64,000 nucleotides of DNA from Pantoea agglomerans (GCF_021397715.1 NZ_CP090207.1:2604001-2668000), one strand, 5' to 3'; positions 45,301 through 56,089 are shown, numbered from the stretch's first letter. Made by a program: numbers and translations. The notes: generated by a model not told the origin, from the sequence alone.

Positions 45301-45776
45301 CTGCTGAGCCGGTAAGCGAAATGCCCGATGCTGCACAGAGTGATGAAGCGGCACAGCCCGCAGAGATGGCTCAACAGGCCCCGGTCGAAGTCAGCCGTGA
45401 AACTGAAGCACAGGTAGAAGAAGTGCTGAATGCCCCGATCGCAGCCGACGCTGAGACGGTGTTAAGCACTGAGCCTCATGCGCCTGTCGCGGCACGTGAC
45501 GTTGAACCTGCACCGGTGGCAGCATCGCCAGCGCCGGTTGCTGCTGAGCCTGCCGCTGAACCGGTTGCCGCTGCTGAGCCTGCCGTCGCCGCAGATGTCA
45601 CCCGCTGGAAGCACTTCGCTTCTGCGCCAATGACCAAAGCGCCTGCGCCGGTCTGGCAGCCAGAACCGGCACGTCACAGCGACTGGGTACGTTCTCCGTA
45701 CCAGTTCGATGGACGTGGTTCTGCTGGCGGTCACGCGGCTACCCATCAGGCCACGGCACCAGCGACTAAGCCATAA
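42381..45776 (+). CDS. rne: Ribonuclease E
   Basis: 1131 residues. Essential endoribonuclease and scaffold of the RNA degradosome. Catalytic half (1-530): S1 domain (about 35-120, [19 protein letters not shown]), DNase I-like site with Asp in IDINSA and VIDFID, and zinc-link CPRCSGTG. Then the amphipathic membrane-binding helix ([16 protein letters not shown], about 570-587), Arg-rich RNA-binding segments with [12 protein letters not shown] repeats (about 645-672), the helicase/enolase-binding region (about 830-900), a Pro/Ala/Glu-rich spacer, and the PNPase-binding C-terminus. Domain order is the same as in E. coli; linker lengths differ. It processes rRNA, tRNA and most mRNA, and executes SgrS/ptsG decay. 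Confidence 0.97.
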   Translation: MKRMLINATQQEELRVALVDGQRLYDLDIESPGHEQKKANIYKGKITRIEPSLEAAFVDYGAERHGFLPLKEISREYFPSSYNAHGRPNIKDVLREGQEVIVQIDKEERGNKGAALTTFISLAGSYLVLMPNNPRAGGISRRIEGDDRTELKEALSALELPEGMGLIVRTAGVGKSAESLQWDLSFRLKHWEAIKKAAENRPAPFLIHQESNVIVRAFRDYLRQDIGEILIDNPKVLELARQHIAALGRPDFSSKIKLYTGEIPLFSHYQIESQIESAFQREVRLPSGGSIVIDSTEALTAIDINSARATRGGDIEETAFNTNLEAADEIARQLRLRDLGGLIVIDFIDMTPVRHQRAVENRLREAVRQDRARIQISHISRFGLLEMSRQRLSPSLGESSHHVCPRCSGTGTIRDNESLALSILRLIEEEALKDNTKEVHAIVPVQVASYLLNEKREAVNAIEKRQGGVRAIIVPDDKMQTPHYSVLRVRKGEETQTLSYHLPKLHEAEMALPSEEEHGERRRPEQPALAAFVMPDAPPAPVEVAPEAPRAEAQPAAKAPTVAAPATVSTGFLGRLFGGLKKMFGGEDAPAATPATPEVAEPKKAPESEEENANQRGDRRNNNRRNNNRRERTPRNGENGQARESREPREPRESREPRESREPRENREPREGNDNRRNKRQSQPNEVREERPALSEEARQQRDEQQQQRREQRAERQRRRQEEKRAQQEAAKAAEQPVVAEAVAETPEAQDDERVQVMPRRKPRQLSQKVRVDDNRQPLPAEAMDIAVPTEARVVPQPAADVLPTEAPQIEEQDDNDSRDNANMPRRSRRSPRHLRVSGQRRRRYRDERYPTQSAMPLAAAAASPEMASGKVWVRYPVSQTSEEQVVQDAVQETPDYSREETAGAIALPVAAAVESDASQDAPVQQAEPQAETPVPVVNTDDTRAIDAPVDHQPSVIPAAAEAIAETIAAQAQPAEPVSEMPDAAQSDEAAQPAEMAQQAPVEVSRETEAQVEEVLNAPIAADAETVLSTEPHAPVAARDVEPAPVAASPAPVAAEPAAEPVAAAEPAVAADVTRWKHFASAPMTKAPAPVWQPEPARHSDWVRSPYQFDGRGSAGGHAATHQATAPATKP
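44307..44396 (+). repeat. Tandem REPRE-type repeat in rne
   Basis: Five to six tandem units of 12-18 bases encode (E/S/N)REPRE blocks within the Arg-rich RNA-binding part. Such in-frame short tandem repeats can change copy number without breaking the gene. Confidence 0.75.
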
Positions 45777-45798
45777 CGCTGACCTTGCTCTGAACCTG

Positions 45799-45826
45799 AC
45801 CCCGGCCTGCAAGCCGGGGTTTTTTT
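45799..45826 (+). terminator. Rho-independent terminator of rne
   Basis: Perfect 8-bp stem ACCCCGGC/GCCGGGGT (45799-45806 with 45813-45820) followed by T-run. Confidence 0.92.
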
Positions 45827-45861
45827 ATGCCTGTTTTCTGTGGCTCAGCTGGCATACAGGC

Positions 45862-45898
45862 AAAAAAAATCCCACCCTCTTTTATCAGGAGGATGGGA
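45862..45898 (-). terminator. Rho-independent terminator of flgKL
   Basis: Ten-bp stem with one mismatch or wobble, 45870-45879 with 45889-45898, followed on minus by eight T. Lies 48 bases past the flgL stop. Confidence 0.88.
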
Positions 45899-45945
45899 GA
45901 AACTAAGCGCACCCGGTTAAAGTACGCTCAAATTTTCAGGTCAGA

Positions 45946-46911
45946 TTATGAATTCAGCTGGAACAGGGACATCTTAGACATATCGGTAAAGGTCTTGTAC
46001 GACGCCTGCAGCGCCGTCTGCTGCATGGTGTAACTGGAAATCGCCTGGGTATAATCCACATCCACCAGGTCGCTCATCTGCGAGCTGTAAATCACGTTAC
46101 GATCGTCGCCCTGGGCATCCAGCGTATCGAGTTCCGACAGCTGAGTCCCGATTTCGGAGCGCACGGTTAAGACGTTGTTCAGCGAGTTGCCAAGACCGCG
46201 GTTGGTTTTATCCATCGCATCCTGGAACGTCTGTTTAGTGGCGGCATCCGCATCATCCTGCGGCACTTTCAGCGCGGCAATGGCGCTATCCAGCATGGCG
46301 AACAGGTTGGTTTCGCTGGCGCTGCCGTCCGGCTCTTTGGTGGCATTGCCGGTGATCGCCATGAAGATATCGTCACCGGTATGGCCGACGGTCATGCTGC
46401 GGCTGCTGTCCACTTTCTGAGTAATAGCATCGGTTCCGCCCGCATAGCTCACGCCAGTGCCGGCGCCATCTACAAACGGCGCGCTGTCAGTTTTGTAACC
46501 GGCAAAGATATAACGACCGTTGGCATCCTGGCTGTTAGCCTGGTTGAGTAACTGGGCGCGGATCCCTTCGAGCTGGGTCGCAATCGAGCCACGGTCATCG
46601 TCACTCAGCGTGCCGGTTGAACCATTGACGATCAGCGTTTGCGCATCCTGAATACTGCCGGTCACGCCTTTCAGCGCGTTTTCTTCCAGCGATAATCCCT
46701 GGTTAGCAAAAGTACGCGCCAGCGCGTACTGGCTGCTCTGCGACTGCGTCTGCGACAACACCACCGCGCGTGAGGCGGCAATCGGATCGTCCGATGGATT
46801 GGTGACGCGGCGGCCACTGGAGAGCTGTTCGCCCACTTTCAGCCAGGAGGCTTGCGAGTCGGTAATTCCACGCACCTGCTGGTTAAATATCATATTTGTA
46901 CTGATTCGCAT
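45946..46911 (-). CDS. flgL: Flagellar hook-filament junction protein FlgL
   Basis: 321 residues. Flagellin-like N-terminus MRISTNMIFNQQVRGITDSQ with coiled-coil helices at both ends and a variable middle. Joins hook to filament together with FlgK, exported through the flagellar type III system. 14 bases after flgK. Confidence 0.95.
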   Translation of the reverse strand: MRISTNMIFNQQVRGITDSQASWLKVGEQLSSGRRVTNPSDDPIAASRAVVLSQTQSQSSQYALARTFANQGLSLEENALKGVTGSIQDAQTLIVNGSTGTLSDDDRGSIATQLEGIRAQLLNQANSQDANGRYIFAGYKTDSAPFVDGAGTGVSYAGGTDAITQKVDSSRSMTVGHTGDDIFMAITGNATKEPDGSASETNLFAMLDSAIAALKVPQDDADAATKQTFQDAMDKTNRGLGNSLNNVLTVRSEIGTQLSELDTLDAQGDDRNVIYSSQMSDLVDVDYTQAISSYTMQQTALQASYKTFTDMSKMSLFQLNS

Positions 46912-46925
46912 GCTATCCCCTACCC

Positions 46926-48575
46926 TTAGCGAATATTGATCAATGCATCAAAGATGGTGCTGGCAGTCTGCAGTACCTGCGCATTTGCCATGTAATATTG
47001 CTGATATTTTGTCAGGTTGGCGTACTCTTCATCGAGGTTAACCCCGGAGACCGATTGCTGCCGTTCGGTGAGCTGACTGACCACACTTTCCTGCGTGGTG
47101 CTGGTGGTTTCCAGCGAGCTGGTTTTGTTGCCGACGGTGCTGACGATACTGGCGTAAGCCTGTGCCAGCGTGGCGTTGCCGCCCACCAGTTTACTGTCCT
47201 GCAGGTTCAGCAGTTTCTGCGCATTACGGTTATCGCTTTCGCCACCTGTTGCACCGGCAGCGGCGATTTGTGATTCGCTGGTGATAGCCACTGACATGTC
47301 GTTAATCGCGTTCTGTACCGGCTTCACCAGGAAACTGTCTTTGGCAGCCGGCGCAGGGGTGGAGCCGACGGTCAGCTTCAGACCGTCAAAACTCAGCGTG
47401 GTGTCGCCGTTGCTCTCGTTGATCCGGTTAATGGCGACGGAGACGCCGTCAGACGCACGGGTCGCGGTCCAGTTGCTGCCGTCATAGCTCAGGGTGTAGT
47501 TAGAGGCTTTCAGCGCACTGGTATCGGTCCACTCAGCGGTCACCGAGGCTGCGGTGCTGTTTTTGCTGTTACTCACCACGGTCGGCGTGCCGATATTAAA
47601 GAAATCGACGCCCTGATCCCCGTTGCTGTCAAAGCCCTGCTTATGCACGGTGTTAAAGCTGGTGGTAAAGGCAGCGGCCAGCTGGCCGAGCTGGTTCTGC
47701 GCCAGATCGAGATCCTGCGAGCGGAACGCCAGCAGGCCACCGAGCGAACCGGTAGTAATCAGTTTTTCCGGGATCTCAACATTACCGGCCTGTTTGTCCA
47801 CATAGCCAATGGTGGTGCGGGTCGGATCGCTGCTGGACGTCATGGCCACCAGCTGGTTTGATTTGGTGCCGTTGACCAGCGTCAGGCCGTTCGCCATTGA
47901 AACGCTATAGCTTCCATCCTGCTCCGACACGGTCACGCCGACCACATTGTTCAGGTCGCTGACCAGCTGATCGCGCTTGTCCAGCAGGTCATTCGGTGCG
48001 GTACCGGTGCCGGTCGTCAGTCTGGCGATCTGCTTGTTCAGATCCGCAATCTGCGTGGTGTAGGTATTGACCTTATCCACGCTGGAGCCGATGTCGCTGT
48101 TAACGCTGTTCTGCATGCTGGTCAGATACTGCGAAGTAGTCTGGAACTGGCTGACCAGCCCCTGGGCGTTGCTCAGCATTGACTGGCGCGCCGACGGATC
48201 GTTGGCGTTACTGACCACGTTCTGCAGGTTGGTAAAGAAGCTCTGAATCGAGGTCGACAGGCTGGTGGTCGAGGTCGATAACAGATCGTCGATGTTAGAA
48301 ATCTGGCTGTACTGGGTGCTTACCGCACTGTAGTTCGCGCTGGAGCCGCGCAGCTGGGCGGCGATAAACGCATCATATTCACGCTGAACGCCGGTCACGT
48401 TAACCCCGTTGCCATAGTAGCTGTTGCCCTGCAGGGTGCTGTTAGCCTGGGCAAGAATAGTGGTCTGGCGTGAATAGCCCGCCACGGTGTAGTTGGTAAT
48501 GTTGTTGCTGGTGGTGCTCAGGGCGGCCTGCGCGGCACTCAATCCGCTCATCGCGGAGTTAATTATGCTGGACAT
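46926..48575 (-). CDS. flgK: Flagellar hook-associated protein 1 FlgK
   Basis: 549 residues. N-terminal SSIINSAMSGLSAAQAALSTTSNNI and C-terminal VNLDEEYANLTKYQQYYMANAQVLQTA motifs of axial flagellar proteins. Forms the first junction zone on the hook. Transcribed with flgL from a sigma-28 promoter upstream. Confidence 0.96.
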   Translation of the reverse strand: MSSIINSAMSGLSAAQAALSTTSNNITNYTVAGYSRQTTILAQANSTLQGNSYYGNGVNVTGVQREYDAFIAAQLRGSSANYSAVSTQYSQISNIDDLLSTSTTSLSTSIQSFFTNLQNVVSNANDPSARQSMLSNAQGLVSQFQTTSQYLTSMQNSVNSDIGSSVDKVNTYTTQIADLNKQIARLTTGTGTAPNDLLDKRDQLVSDLNNVVGVTVSEQDGSYSVSMANGLTLVNGTKSNQLVAMTSSSDPTRTTIGYVDKQAGNVEIPEKLITTGSLGGLLAFRSQDLDLAQNQLGQLAAAFTTSFNTVHKQGFDSNGDQGVDFFNIGTPTVVSNSKNSTAASVTAEWTDTSALKASNYTLSYDGSNWTATRASDGVSVAINRINESNGDTTLSFDGLKLTVGSTPAPAAKDSFLVKPVQNAINDMSVAITSESQIAAAGATGGESDNRNAQKLLNLQDSKLVGGNATLAQAYASIVSTVGNKTSSLETTSTTQESVVSQLTERQQSVSGVNLDEEYANLTKYQQYYMANAQVLQTASTIFDALINIR

Positions 48576-48662
48576 CTCGGTTCCTTACATTCCCCGTCAA
48601 CCGGGCTGGCAGTCATCAAAGTGGGCGCCAGCAGGCGAAAACGCATCTGGCTTATGATGGTG

Positions 48663-48689
48663 TTATCGGCGTGCTTAAGTGAAACTTGA
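48663..48689 (-). promoter_or_regulatory. Sigma-28 (FliA) promoter of flgKL
   Basis: On minus TCAA (48686-48689), exactly 15 bases, then GCCGATAA (48663-48670), a perfect -10 for sigma-28. Located 88 bases before the flgK ATG and overlapping the region just before flgJ ends. Confidence 0.85.
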
Positions 48690-48699
48690 GGCTAAATGA

Positions 48700-49659
48700 T
48701 CAGAACAGGTCACCTAAATCCTGGCTGTAGGCTTTAACGACTTTTTCGCCCATGTTCTTGAATTGCTGAATCATTCCCACCAGCTTCTGTGCATATTTGG
48801 GATCGGTGGCGTAACCCGCCGCCTGCAGTGCCTGCGCGCCCTGCTCGGCGCTTGACGCGTTAGCCACGGCGGCATAGCGGGGATTATTGGTAATCAGTTT
48901 GACGTAATCCGTCAGCGCTTCGAAATAGGAGTTGTAAACCCGGAAGCTGGCGCGCACTTTCTTCGCTTCGCCCTGCTCATATTCGGTGGTCATGATGTCG
49001 GTGGTTTCGCCTTTCCAGTCACCGCTGGCTTTAATGCCGAATACGTTGTAGCTCGGCTTGCCATCGCGGGTCAGGATCTGGCGCTGGCCCCAGCCCGACT
49101 CCAGCGCCGCCTGCGCCAGAATCAGATGGTGCGGAATACCGCTCTGCTGACTGGCGGCCTGCGCCGGTTGTGTCAGCTGCGCAATAAACTCGCGGCTGTC
49201 GGTTGGCAGGCCGGTCGGTGACGAGACCGGCAGACGCGGCATGGCTTTGCGCACCATCTGCTCCAGCTGCTGCGCCGGTTGTTGCACCGCGCCGACGGTG
49301 CTGAGAATAAAGCTGTTATCCAGCTTCATCGGCACCGTGCCAGCTTTCTCATCCGGTGCGGTGGCGGGCTGCATCTGCTTAACGATGGTTTCCGCCAGTC
49401 CGAGGCCGCGTTTGCCCATCTCCTGCGCAATCTGCTGATCGTACATTGAGGTAAAAAGTTTGGTTTGTTCGTTGCTCATCATTCCATCCTGCGGCAACGC
49501 CTCACGCATGCTTTTCAGCATCATCTGTACAAACATCCCTTCGACCTGACGGGCGACCTGCAGCGCTTTCCCTTTCGGATCGCCGCTGGCCTGGTGTTTC
49601 AGTTCGTTCAGTGAGCGGCTGTCGTAAGCCGCACTCATCAGAGATTGCGTATCCGTCAT
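48700..49659 (-). CDS. flgJ: Flagellar rod cap / peptidoglycan hydrolase FlgJ
   Basis: 319 residues. N-terminal rod-capping half (about 1-130: VARQVEGMFVQMMLKSMREALP) and C-terminal glucosaminidase half (about 150-300: HHLILAQAALESGWGQRQI with the catalytic Glu). Opens the murein for rod growth. The start ATG 49657-49659 overlaps the flgI stop by one base; a longer frame 10 codons upstream would run into flgI. Confidence 0.95.
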   Translation of the reverse strand: MTDTQSLMSAAYDSRSLNELKHQASGDPKGKALQVARQVEGMFVQMMLKSMREALPQDGMMSNEQTKLFTSMYDQQIAQEMGKRGLGLAETIVKQMQPATAPDEKAGTVPMKLDNSFILSTVGAVQQPAQQLEQMVRKAMPRLPVSSPTGLPTDSREFIAQLTQPAQAASQQSGIPHHLILAQAALESGWGQRQILTRDGKPSYNVFGIKASGDWKGETTDIMTTEYEQGEAKKVRASFRVYNSYFEALTDYVKLITNNPRYAAVANASSAEQGAQALQAAGYATDPKYAQKLVGMIQQFKNMGEKVVKAYSQDLGDLF

Positions 49660-50768
49660 CAGATAATTTCCAGTTTGGCGCGCAGACAACCGGCGCTCTG
49701 CATCGATTGCAGAATCGACATCAGCTCAATAGGCGATGCGCCCAGCGCGTTCAGCGCACGCACCACGTTGTTCAGGTTGGCACTGGCATTAACACGCTGC
49801 AGCGCGCCACCGGTCTGACGCAGATCGATCTGGGTCTGGGTGGTCGCTACCGTCTGACCACCGGCCAGCGGCGTATCTGGCTGACTGACGTTCTGCTGCT
49901 GATTGACGGTCACCGACAGGTTACCCTGCGCCACCGCACACTGATTCAGCGTCACTTCGCGGTTCATCACCACGGAACCGGTACGGGAGTTGATGATCAC
50001 TTTCGCATCCTCAACCGGTATCGAAACGTTGATGTTCTGGATATCCGCCAGCAGACGCACCTGGGCACCGTTATTCGGTGAGACGCGGATCTGAACGGTT
50101 CGGGCATCCAGCGGCTGGGCGGCACCGTAACCGCCACGCGCGTTAATCGCATCGGCAATCCGCTGCGCCATTGAGAAGTCTTCGCTGTTCAGCTGCAGGT
50201 TGATGGTGTTCTGCGAGCCAAAGTTGCTTTGCAGTTCCCGCTCAACCGTTGCCCCGCCGGTAATCCGGCCGCCGTTCAGCTGGTTAACCTGCACGCTGCT
50301 GCCGCCTGCCGACGCGCCCGCACCGCCGACCAGGATGTTACCCTGCGCCAGTGCATAAACCTGGTTATCGACCCCTTTCATCGGGGTCATCAGCAGCGTA
50401 CCGCCGCGCAGGCTTTTGGCGTTACCCAGTGACGACACCACCACGTCCAGCGTCTGTCCCTGACGGGCAAACGCCGGCAGTTTGGCGGTCACCATCACTG
50501 CCGCCACGTTTTTCAGCTGCATGTTAGTGCCGGTCGGCACGGTAATGCCGAGCTGTGACAGCATGTTGCTCACCGTCTGGGTGGTGAACGGCGTCTGGGT
50601 GGTCTGGTCACCGGTTCCGTCCAGCCCGACCACCAGGCCATAGCCAAGCAACTGGTTTTCACGCACGCCCTGTACGGTGGTCAGATCGCGAATTAAATCG
50701 GCCTTTGCCAGCAGGCTGACGCCCAGCAGCAGCGCCACTCCGATTCGCAACAGCGTTAACTTTTTCAT
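49659..50768 (-). CDS. flgI: Flagellar P-ring protein FlgI
   Basis: 369 residues with Sec signal peptide (1-23, ending LLAKA). Mature start [31 protein letters not shown] is the family signature. Forms the periplasmic bushing around the rod in the peptidoglycan layer. Confidence 0.97.
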   Translation of the reverse strand: MKKLTLLRIGVALLLGVSLLAKADLIRDLTTVQGVRENQLLGYGLVVGLDGTGDQTTQTPFTTQTVSNMLSQLGITVPTGTNMQLKNVAAVMVTAKLPAFARQGQTLDVVVSSLGNAKSLRGGTLLMTPMKGVDNQVYALAQGNILVGGAGASAGGSSVQVNQLNGGRITGGATVERELQSNFGSQNTINLQLNSEDFSMAQRIADAINARGGYGAAQPLDARTVQIRVSPNNGAQVRLLADIQNINVSIPVEDAKVIINSRTGSVVMNREVTLNQCAVAQGNLSVTVNQQQNVSQPDTPLAGGQTVATTQTQIDLRQTGGALQRVNASANLNNVVRALNALGASPIELMSILQSMQSAGCLRAKLEII

Positions 50769-50777
50769 TGAAACCTC

Positions 50778-51488
50778 TTACATCGGCGAGATGTTCAGGA
50801 AGAAACGCTGCAACCAACCCATGGTCTGCGCCTCATTGATATAACCGTTTCCGACGTACTCAATACGCGCATCGGCGACGGCGGTAGATAACACGGCGTT
50901 GCTGGCGCTGATGGTGCGTGGGTTAACCACGCCCGAGAAGCGAATGAACTCCGTGCCCTGATTAATGGCGATCTGTTTCTCGCCCACCACGTGCAGGTTG
51001 CCGTTCGACAACACCTGATCCACGGTGACGGTAATGGTGCCGGTAAAGGTGTTGTTGGCGGAGGCGCCGCCTTTACCTGCGAAATCATTTTTGCCTTCGG
51101 CGCCAAAGTTGGCTTTCTCGCCACCGGCACCCACCAGTCCTGCCAGCCCGGTCGGAACCGCGCTTAAACCGAAGCTGTTGCTGCCATCGCGGCTGGCATT
51201 CGCCGAGGAGCTTTTGCTGGCACTGACGTTTTCCTGCAGCGTAATCGTCAGAGTGTCGCCAATGTTGCGTGGGCGGCGATCTTCAAACAGCGGCTGATAG
51301 CCGTAGTTGAGCGGCGCAACGCCCTGGAAAATTGAGCCGTTTACCACCGGTGGCGCGGACGGCATCGGCTGCGCCGTGGTCGCCCCTTCTACCAGCGGTG
51401 TACGCGGTACCAGTGCACAACCGTTAAGGGTTAGCAGCAACGAGGCGACTAACCAATGTCCAGGCTTGAGAATCTGTTGCTTCGCCAC
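50778..51488 (-). CDS. flgH: Flagellar L-ring lipoprotein FlgH
   Basis: 236 residues. Lipoprotein signal with lipobox LNGC (Cys about 24); conserved [21 protein letters not shown] and [12 protein letters not shown]; ends [12 protein letters not shown]. Outer-membrane ring of the basal body. Start is GTG 51486-51488; ribosome-binding site is weak. Confidence 0.95.
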   Translation of the reverse strand: MAKQQILKPGHWLVASLLLTLNGCALVPRTPLVEGATTAQPMPSAPPVVNGSIFQGVAPLNYGYQPLFEDRRPRNIGDTLTITLQENVSASKSSSANASRDGSNSFGLSAVPTGLAGLVGAGGEKANFGAEGKNDFAGKGGASANNTFTGTITVTVDQVLSNGNLHVVGEKQIAINQGTEFIRFSGVVNPRTISASNAVLSTAVADARIEYVGNGYINEAQTMGWLQRFFLNISPM

Positions 51489-51548
51489 GGAGTCACGACC
51501 TTATCAATATCTGTTCTTCAGGCCAGCCGGAGCTGGCCCTGCTGTGGA

Positions 51549-52331
51549 TTAAATCTGAGTCAGTTTCGCCAGCATCTGATCGGAGGTGCTGATCGCTTTG
51601 CTGTTGATTTCATAGGCGCGCTGGGTCTGGATCATGCTGACCAGCTCTTCCGCCACGTTGACGTTCGACGTTTCGGTATAGCCCTGGTAGAGCAGACCCG
51701 CGCCATTCTGGCCAGGGGTGCTGTCGGTGGGGGCGCCCGATGCCTGCGTTTCCTGATAGAGGTTTTCACCCACGCTATCGAGACCGGCATCGTTCATAAA
51801 GGTGCTCAGGGTTAACTGGCCGACCTGGGTCGCCTGGGTCTGTCCCTGCTGCGTCACGCTCACTACCCCGTCACGCGCCACGGTGATGCTGGTGGCGTTG
51901 GCCGGAATGGTGATGCCTGGCTGCACCGGGAAACCGGAGTTGGTCACCAGCTGGCCGTTCTGATCGACCTGGAAAGCGCCGTCACGGGTATAAGCCGAGG
52001 TGCCATCCGGCATCTGAATCTGGAAATAGCCCTGACCATTAATCGCGATATCTTTCGAGTTGCTGGTCTGCGACAGGTTGCCCTGGGTATGCAGACGTTC
52101 AGTGGTCACCGGACGGACACCGGTACCAATCTGCAGGCCAGAAGGCAGCGTCGTCTGTTCTGACGACTGGGTGCCCGGCTGACGCATGGTCTGATACATC
52201 AGATCTTCGAACACCGCACGCGAACGTTTAAAGCCGTTGGTGCTGACGTTTGCCAGGTTGTTGGCAATCACGTCCATGTTCATCTGCTGTGCATCAAGAC
52301 CGGTTTTCGCGATCCATAAAGAACGAATCAT
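51549..52331 (-). CDS. flgG: Flagellar distal rod protein FlgG
   Basis: 260 residues. Axial-family ends: [34 protein letters not shown] at the N-terminus and [24 protein letters not shown] at the C-terminus. Makes up the distal rod. Confidence 0.97.
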   Translation of the reverse strand: MIRSLWIAKTGLDAQQMNMDVIANNLANVSTNGFKRSRAVFEDLMYQTMRQPGTQSSEQTTLPSGLQIGTGVRPVTTERLHTQGNLSQTSNSKDIAINGQGYFQIQMPDGTSAYTRDGAFQVDQNGQLVTNSGFPVQPGITIPANATSITVARDGVVSVTQQGQTQATQVGQLTLSTFMNDAGLDSVGENLYQETQASGAPTDSTPGQNGAGLLYQGYTETSNVNVAEELVSMIQTQRAYEINSKAISTSDQMLAKLTQI

Positions 52332-52348
52332 GTTGTTATCCTCGCGCC

Positions 52349-53107
52349 TTAGCTGCTCATGTTCAGCAGCTGGTTGGCTTTTTGTTCGTTTTCATCGACG
52401 TTAGTGATGACTTTCATCTGCATCTCAAAACGTCGGGCGTTGGCGATCATGTCGACCATGGTTTCCACCGGTTTCACGTTGCTGCCTTCCAGTACGCCAG
52501 GCATCACCTGCATGGTAGGGTCAGCCTGCAACGCCGCACCGCGCGTGGCCTGCGTGGCCGCTGTCGGACGGAACATGCCGTCGTCGCTGCGCTGCACCTC
52601 TTTGCCGGTGGCGCGCACCAGCTTGAGCTTACCGAGCTGGACAGTGGCATTCGGCGCATCGCCGGCATTCAGGCCGGTGATGGAACCGTCGGCGGCAATG
52701 GTGATTTCCGATCCCTGCGGGATCACAATCGGACCGCCATCACCCATCACAGGATTGCCCTGAATCGTCAGCGTACCGTTCGGGCTGATTTGCATGTTGC
52801 CGTTGCGGGTATAGGCTTCGCTGCCGTCAGCGGTACGCACCGCCAGCCAGCCATCCTGCTGCACCGCCACGTCGAGTGGGCGCTCGGTGTAATCCATGGT
52901 GCCCTGACTCATATCGGCGCCTGGCGTTGACGCCGTCACCAGCGTGCGGGTCGGCAGGGACCAGCCATTGACCGGCACCGCACGCAGCGCATTAAGCTGC
53001 GCACGGAAGCCTGGCGTTGAGGCGTTGGCGAGGTTGCTGGCGGTAACCGCCTGCTGATCCAGCGTCTGGCTGGCCGCGCCCATCGCGGTATATATCGCGT
53101 GATCCAT
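52349..53107 (-). CDS. flgF: Flagellar proximal rod protein FlgF
   Basis: 252 residues. [34 protein letters not shown], and C-terminal [24 protein letters not shown]. Proximal rod, 17 bases from flgG. Confidence 0.96.
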   Translation of the reverse strand: MDHAIYTAMGAASQTLDQQAVTASNLANASTPGFRAQLNALRAVPVNGWSLPTRTLVTASTPGADMSQGTMDYTERPLDVAVQQDGWLAVRTADGSEAYTRNGNMQISPNGTLTIQGNPVMGDGGPIVIPQGSEITIAADGSITGLNAGDAPNATVQLGKLKLVRATGKEVQRSDDGMFRPTAATQATRGAALQADPTMQVMPGVLEGSNVKPVETMVDMIANARRFEMQMKVITNVDENEQKANQLLNMSS

Positions 53108-53127
53108 AAAGCAATCCTGTTAGCGAA

Positions 53128-54402
53128 TTAACGTAAGTTAACCAGCGTGTTAAGAATCTGGTCCTGAGTTTTGATGGTCTGCGCGTTCGCCTGATAGTTA
53201 CGCTGCGCCACGATCATGTTCACCAGCTCTTTACTCATGTCGACGTTAGAGGCTTCCAGCGCGCCGGCAGTCAGTGAGCCGAAGGTGCCGGTGTTCGCCA
53301 GACCAATCGCCGCCTGACCTGAAGCGTTAGAGGCAGACCAGACGTTATCGCCCTGTGACTGCAGGCCTTCCGGGTTAGAGAAGCTTGCCAGGACGATCTG
53401 ACCCAGCAGCTGGGTTTTCTGGTTGGAGTAGGTGCCGGTGATGGTGCCGTCATCGTTGATGGCGTAGCTGGTCAGATCGCCAGGCGCATAACCATCCTGA
53501 GTCGGGCTGCCAAAGGTGGTGCTGCCGGTGTTCTGCTGCAGGCTGCCCAGCATGCTCAGGGTGATCGGCTGATTGGCCACCGCGCCGTTAGCGGCGGCAG
53601 TCTGGCCTGGTGCCGGTACGTTAAGGGTTAAGCCTACGGTGCCATCGGTGCTGCTGCTGACCACGGCGCCATTGGCGTCCAGCTTGTCCATGCTGGTCAG
53701 TTTGCCGCTGGTGTCGAATGCCATTTTGAAGTCACCCGCGGAGTAGCCGGTGTTGGCGTCGATAGCGTGCACGGTCCAGCTGTTGCTGGCGGTGTCTTTG
53801 ACAAAGTACATGTCGAGCGCATGGTCGTTACCCTGCGAGTCGAACACGGTCGCCGTGGTCTTTTTGTTATAGCTGTCGGCGTTGGCGGTCGAGAAAGTCG
53901 TGACCGTCGGGGCAGTGTCAGTGGAGTTCAGGTTCGCAACCAGGCCGGTGGTGGTGGTCGCGCGTGCCGGCATCTGCTCGGTCGGAATGCTGATCGCAAC
54001 CGGGTTTGCGCCCGCCTGGATGGTGGCCGGTGAGCCGCTGGCCGGATAACCGGTCACGTTCAGACCCTGGGTGTTGATCAGGTTACGGTTGGCATCCAGT
54101 GTGAACTGACCGTTACGCGAATAGTAAACCGCGCCGCTGGTGTCCGTCATACGGAAGAAACCGTTGCCGCTCAGCGCGACGTCGAGGCCACGGCTGGTGG
54201 TGGTGGTCGAACCGTCGTTAAAGTTCTGAATCACCGCAGCAACTTTGGTGCCGAGGCCGACGTTAGAACCGGCAAACATATCGGCAAAGGCGATGGTGCT
54301 TGATTTAAAACCCGCTGTCGCGGAGTTGGCGATGTTGTTACCGATGACATCAAGGTTACTTGAGGCAGCGCCAAGGCCGCTGACCGCTTGGGAAAATGAC
54401 AT
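53128..54402 (-). CDS. flgE: Flagellar hook protein FlgE
   Basis: 424 residues, about 20 longer than E. coli FlgE, the extra being in the surface-exposed middle. N-terminal FSQAVSGLGAASSNLDVIGNNIANSATAGFKSS and C-terminal VDMSKELVNMIVAQRNYQANAQTIKTQDQIL are conserved. Builds the universal joint. Confidence 0.97.
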   Translation of the reverse strand: MSFSQAVSGLGAASSNLDVIGNNIANSATAGFKSSTIAFADMFAGSNVGLGTKVAAVIQNFNDGSTTTTSRGLDVALSGNGFFRMTDTSGAVYYSRNGQFTLDANRNLINTQGLNVTGYPASGSPATIQAGANPVAISIPTEQMPARATTTTGLVANLNSTDTAPTVTTFSTANADSYNKKTTATVFDSQGNDHALDMYFVKDTASNSWTVHAIDANTGYSAGDFKMAFDTSGKLTSMDKLDANGAVVSSSTDGTVGLTLNVPAPGQTAAANGAVANQPITLSMLGSLQQNTGSTTFGSPTQDGYAPGDLTSYAINDDGTITGTYSNQKTQLLGQIVLASFSNPEGLQSQGDNVWSASNASGQAAIGLANTGTFGSLTAGALEASNVDMSKELVNMIVAQRNYQANAQTIKTQDQILNTLVNLR

Positions 54403-54428
54403 GTGTGTGTCTCCTGTCTACAGGTTAA

Positions 54429-55103
54429 TCAGAGAATCTGACGTACTTCGTCAAGGGAAGCGGAGCCCATGGTGCCGAGATCCAGTTTTGTGGTGTCGTT
54501 CGCGGTACTTACCCCATTGACGTAGGCGTAGTTAAGCGGTTGTGCCACCAGTTGTGTGCTGCCATTGCTTGCCGCAATCGCAACGCTGTATTTACCGTCT
54601 GGCGCGGTGGAGCCGTCGCTCAGTTTGCCGTCCCACGAGAAGGTATGAACGCCAGCGCTGAGTGCGCCGAGGTCAACGGTATCGATCACCGAGCCGTTAG
54701 CATCTTTAATCGTGGCGGCGGTTGCGGTTGAGGCCGACGCCAGCTCAACACCAAACGGCGTGGTGGTGCCGCTGCCGACCAGTACCTGCGAGCCGTTGAC
54801 CATTACGCCATGCCCAATCAGCGTGGAGCTTTGCAGCGACTGGCTGGTGCTGATCTGGCCGGAGATCGATCCCAGCGTGGTGTTCAGTTTTTCAATTCCG
54901 CTCAGGGTGTTGATCTGCGCCAGCTGAGTGGTCAGCTGGCTGTTGTCCATCGGATTGGTGGGATCCTGGTTCTGTAACTGGGTCACCAGCATGGTGAGGA
55001 ACTGATTCTGCAGATCCTGCGCGCTGTTGCCGGTGCCACTGGTGCTGGAAGAGCTGAGGACCGTGGGGTCCAGCTTCTCGTTAACGCCTACCGCGATAGC
55101 CAT
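54429..55103 (-). CDS. flgD: Flagellar hook capping protein FlgD
   Basis: 224 residues. The FLTMLVTQLQNQDPTNPMDNSQLTTQLAQI motif near residue 35-65 is the FlgD signature, followed by a Tudor/FnIII-like C-terminal part. Scaffold at the hook tip, discarded after hook completion. Confidence 0.96.
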   Translation of the reverse strand: MAIAVGVNEKLDPTVLSSSSTSGTGNSAQDLQNQFLTMLVTQLQNQDPTNPMDNSQLTTQLAQINTLSGIEKLNTTLGSISGQISTSQSLQSSTLIGHGVMVNGSQVLVGSGTTTPFGVELASASTATAATIKDANGSVIDTVDLGALSAGVHTFSWDGKLSDGSTAPDGKYSVAIAASNGSTQLVAQPLNYAYVNGVSTANDTTKLDLGTMGSASLDEVRQIL

Positions 55104-55115
55104 AATTTTTCTCCG

Positions 55116-55520
55116 TTATTGCCCGATCGTCAGGGTTTTCATCATCATCGACTTCACGGTGTTGAGCACTTCGACGTTAGCCTGGTAACTGCGCGACGCT
55201 GACATGGTGTTGACGGTCTCAGACACCACATCCACGTTCGGCATCTTCACGTAGCCTTTGGCATCTGCCATCGGGTTACCTGGGTCATACACCAGTTTTG
55301 CCGGGGTCGGATCGTCGACCACCTTCGCCACTTTTACGCCGCCGGTGGCCGCGCCAGGTGCCGCATCGGTCTGAAACACCACCTGTTTAGCGACGTAGGG
55401 TTGCCCATCCGGGCCGGTAACGCTGTCGGCGTTGGCCAGGTTACTGGCACTGACGTTTAATCGCTGTGATTGCGCGGTCATCGCTGAGCCGGCAATGTCA
55501 AAAATGTTCAGCAAGGCCAT
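55116..55520 (-). CDS. flgC: Flagellar proximal rod protein FlgC
   Basis: 134 residues. Short axial protein; [28 protein letters not shown] and C-terminal [28 protein letters not shown]. Two bases from flgB. Confidence 0.96.
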   Translation of the reverse strand: MALLNIFDIAGSAMTAQSQRLNVSASNLANADSVTGPDGQPYVAKQVVFQTDAAPGAATGGVKVAKVVDDPTPAKLVYDPGNPMADAKGYVKMPNVDVVSETVNTMSASRSYQANVEVLNTVKSMMMKTLTIGQ

Positions 55521-55522
55521 AA

Positions 55523-55936
55523 TTATTGCCCTTGTAACACGCTCATCATGCCTTTGATCTGGCTACTGATAAGGGTGAGGTCGGTTTGATATTTCAGGCT
55601 GTTATCCGCGAACTGGGTACGTTCACGGTCCATATCTACTGTGTTGCCGTCGGCGGCTGGCTGATCGGGAATGCGATAGAGCATATCCATCGACGGTGCC
55701 GAGTTGGTCTGTGCTTCAATGTGGCGAGCTGACGTGACTTTTAACGCCATGCTGCTGCCTTCCGCACGACCATTGGCCATCACCCGACTCAGCTCGCTGG
55801 CAAAGTCGATATCCCGGGCCTGATAACCAGGGGTATCGGCGTTGGCAATGTTTGACGCCAGGATCTCCTGACGTTGAGCACGCAGGTTGAGGGCTTCCGT
55901 ACCAAATTTCAGCGCCGCATCCAGTTTGTCGAGCAT
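55523..55936 (-). CDS. flgB: Flagellar proximal rod protein FlgB
   Basis: 137 residues starting [45 protein letters not shown]. The frame is open further upstream, but ATG 55934-55936 with GGAGG five bases before it gives the family start. First gene of flgBCDEFGHIJ, divergent from flgA. Confidence 0.96.
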   Translation of the reverse strand: MLDKLDAALKFGTEALNLRAQRQEILASNIANADTPGYQARDIDFASELSRVMANGRAEGSSMALKVTSARHIEAQTNSAPSMDMLYRIPDQPAADGNTVDMDRERTQFADNSLKYQTDLTLISSQIKGMMSVLQGQ

Positions 55937-55993
55937 GGTTCCTCCGCAAATGAGAATTTCGAGCTGGCAGCTTAATTTGGAAAAGCAAGAGGT

Positions 55994-56037
55994 GATCGTC
56001 TGAATAAGGCCAAAAACCCATGCTATTTTGACTCTTG
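55994..56037. promoter_or_regulatory. Candidate FlhD4C2 box between flgA and flgB
   Basis: On plus ATCGTCTGAATAAGG (55995-56009), about 11 bases, then TGCTATTTTGACTCTT (56021-56036) resembles the inverted FlhDC half-sites (AAYGSN3AAATARCG). It lies between the divergent class II genes, exactly where FlhDC acts in enterics. Confidence 0.5.
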
Positions 56038-56089
56038 AATAATTTTTGCTGCGCGTAGACTCGTTGCCATCATCAGTGAGGAAAAGCAC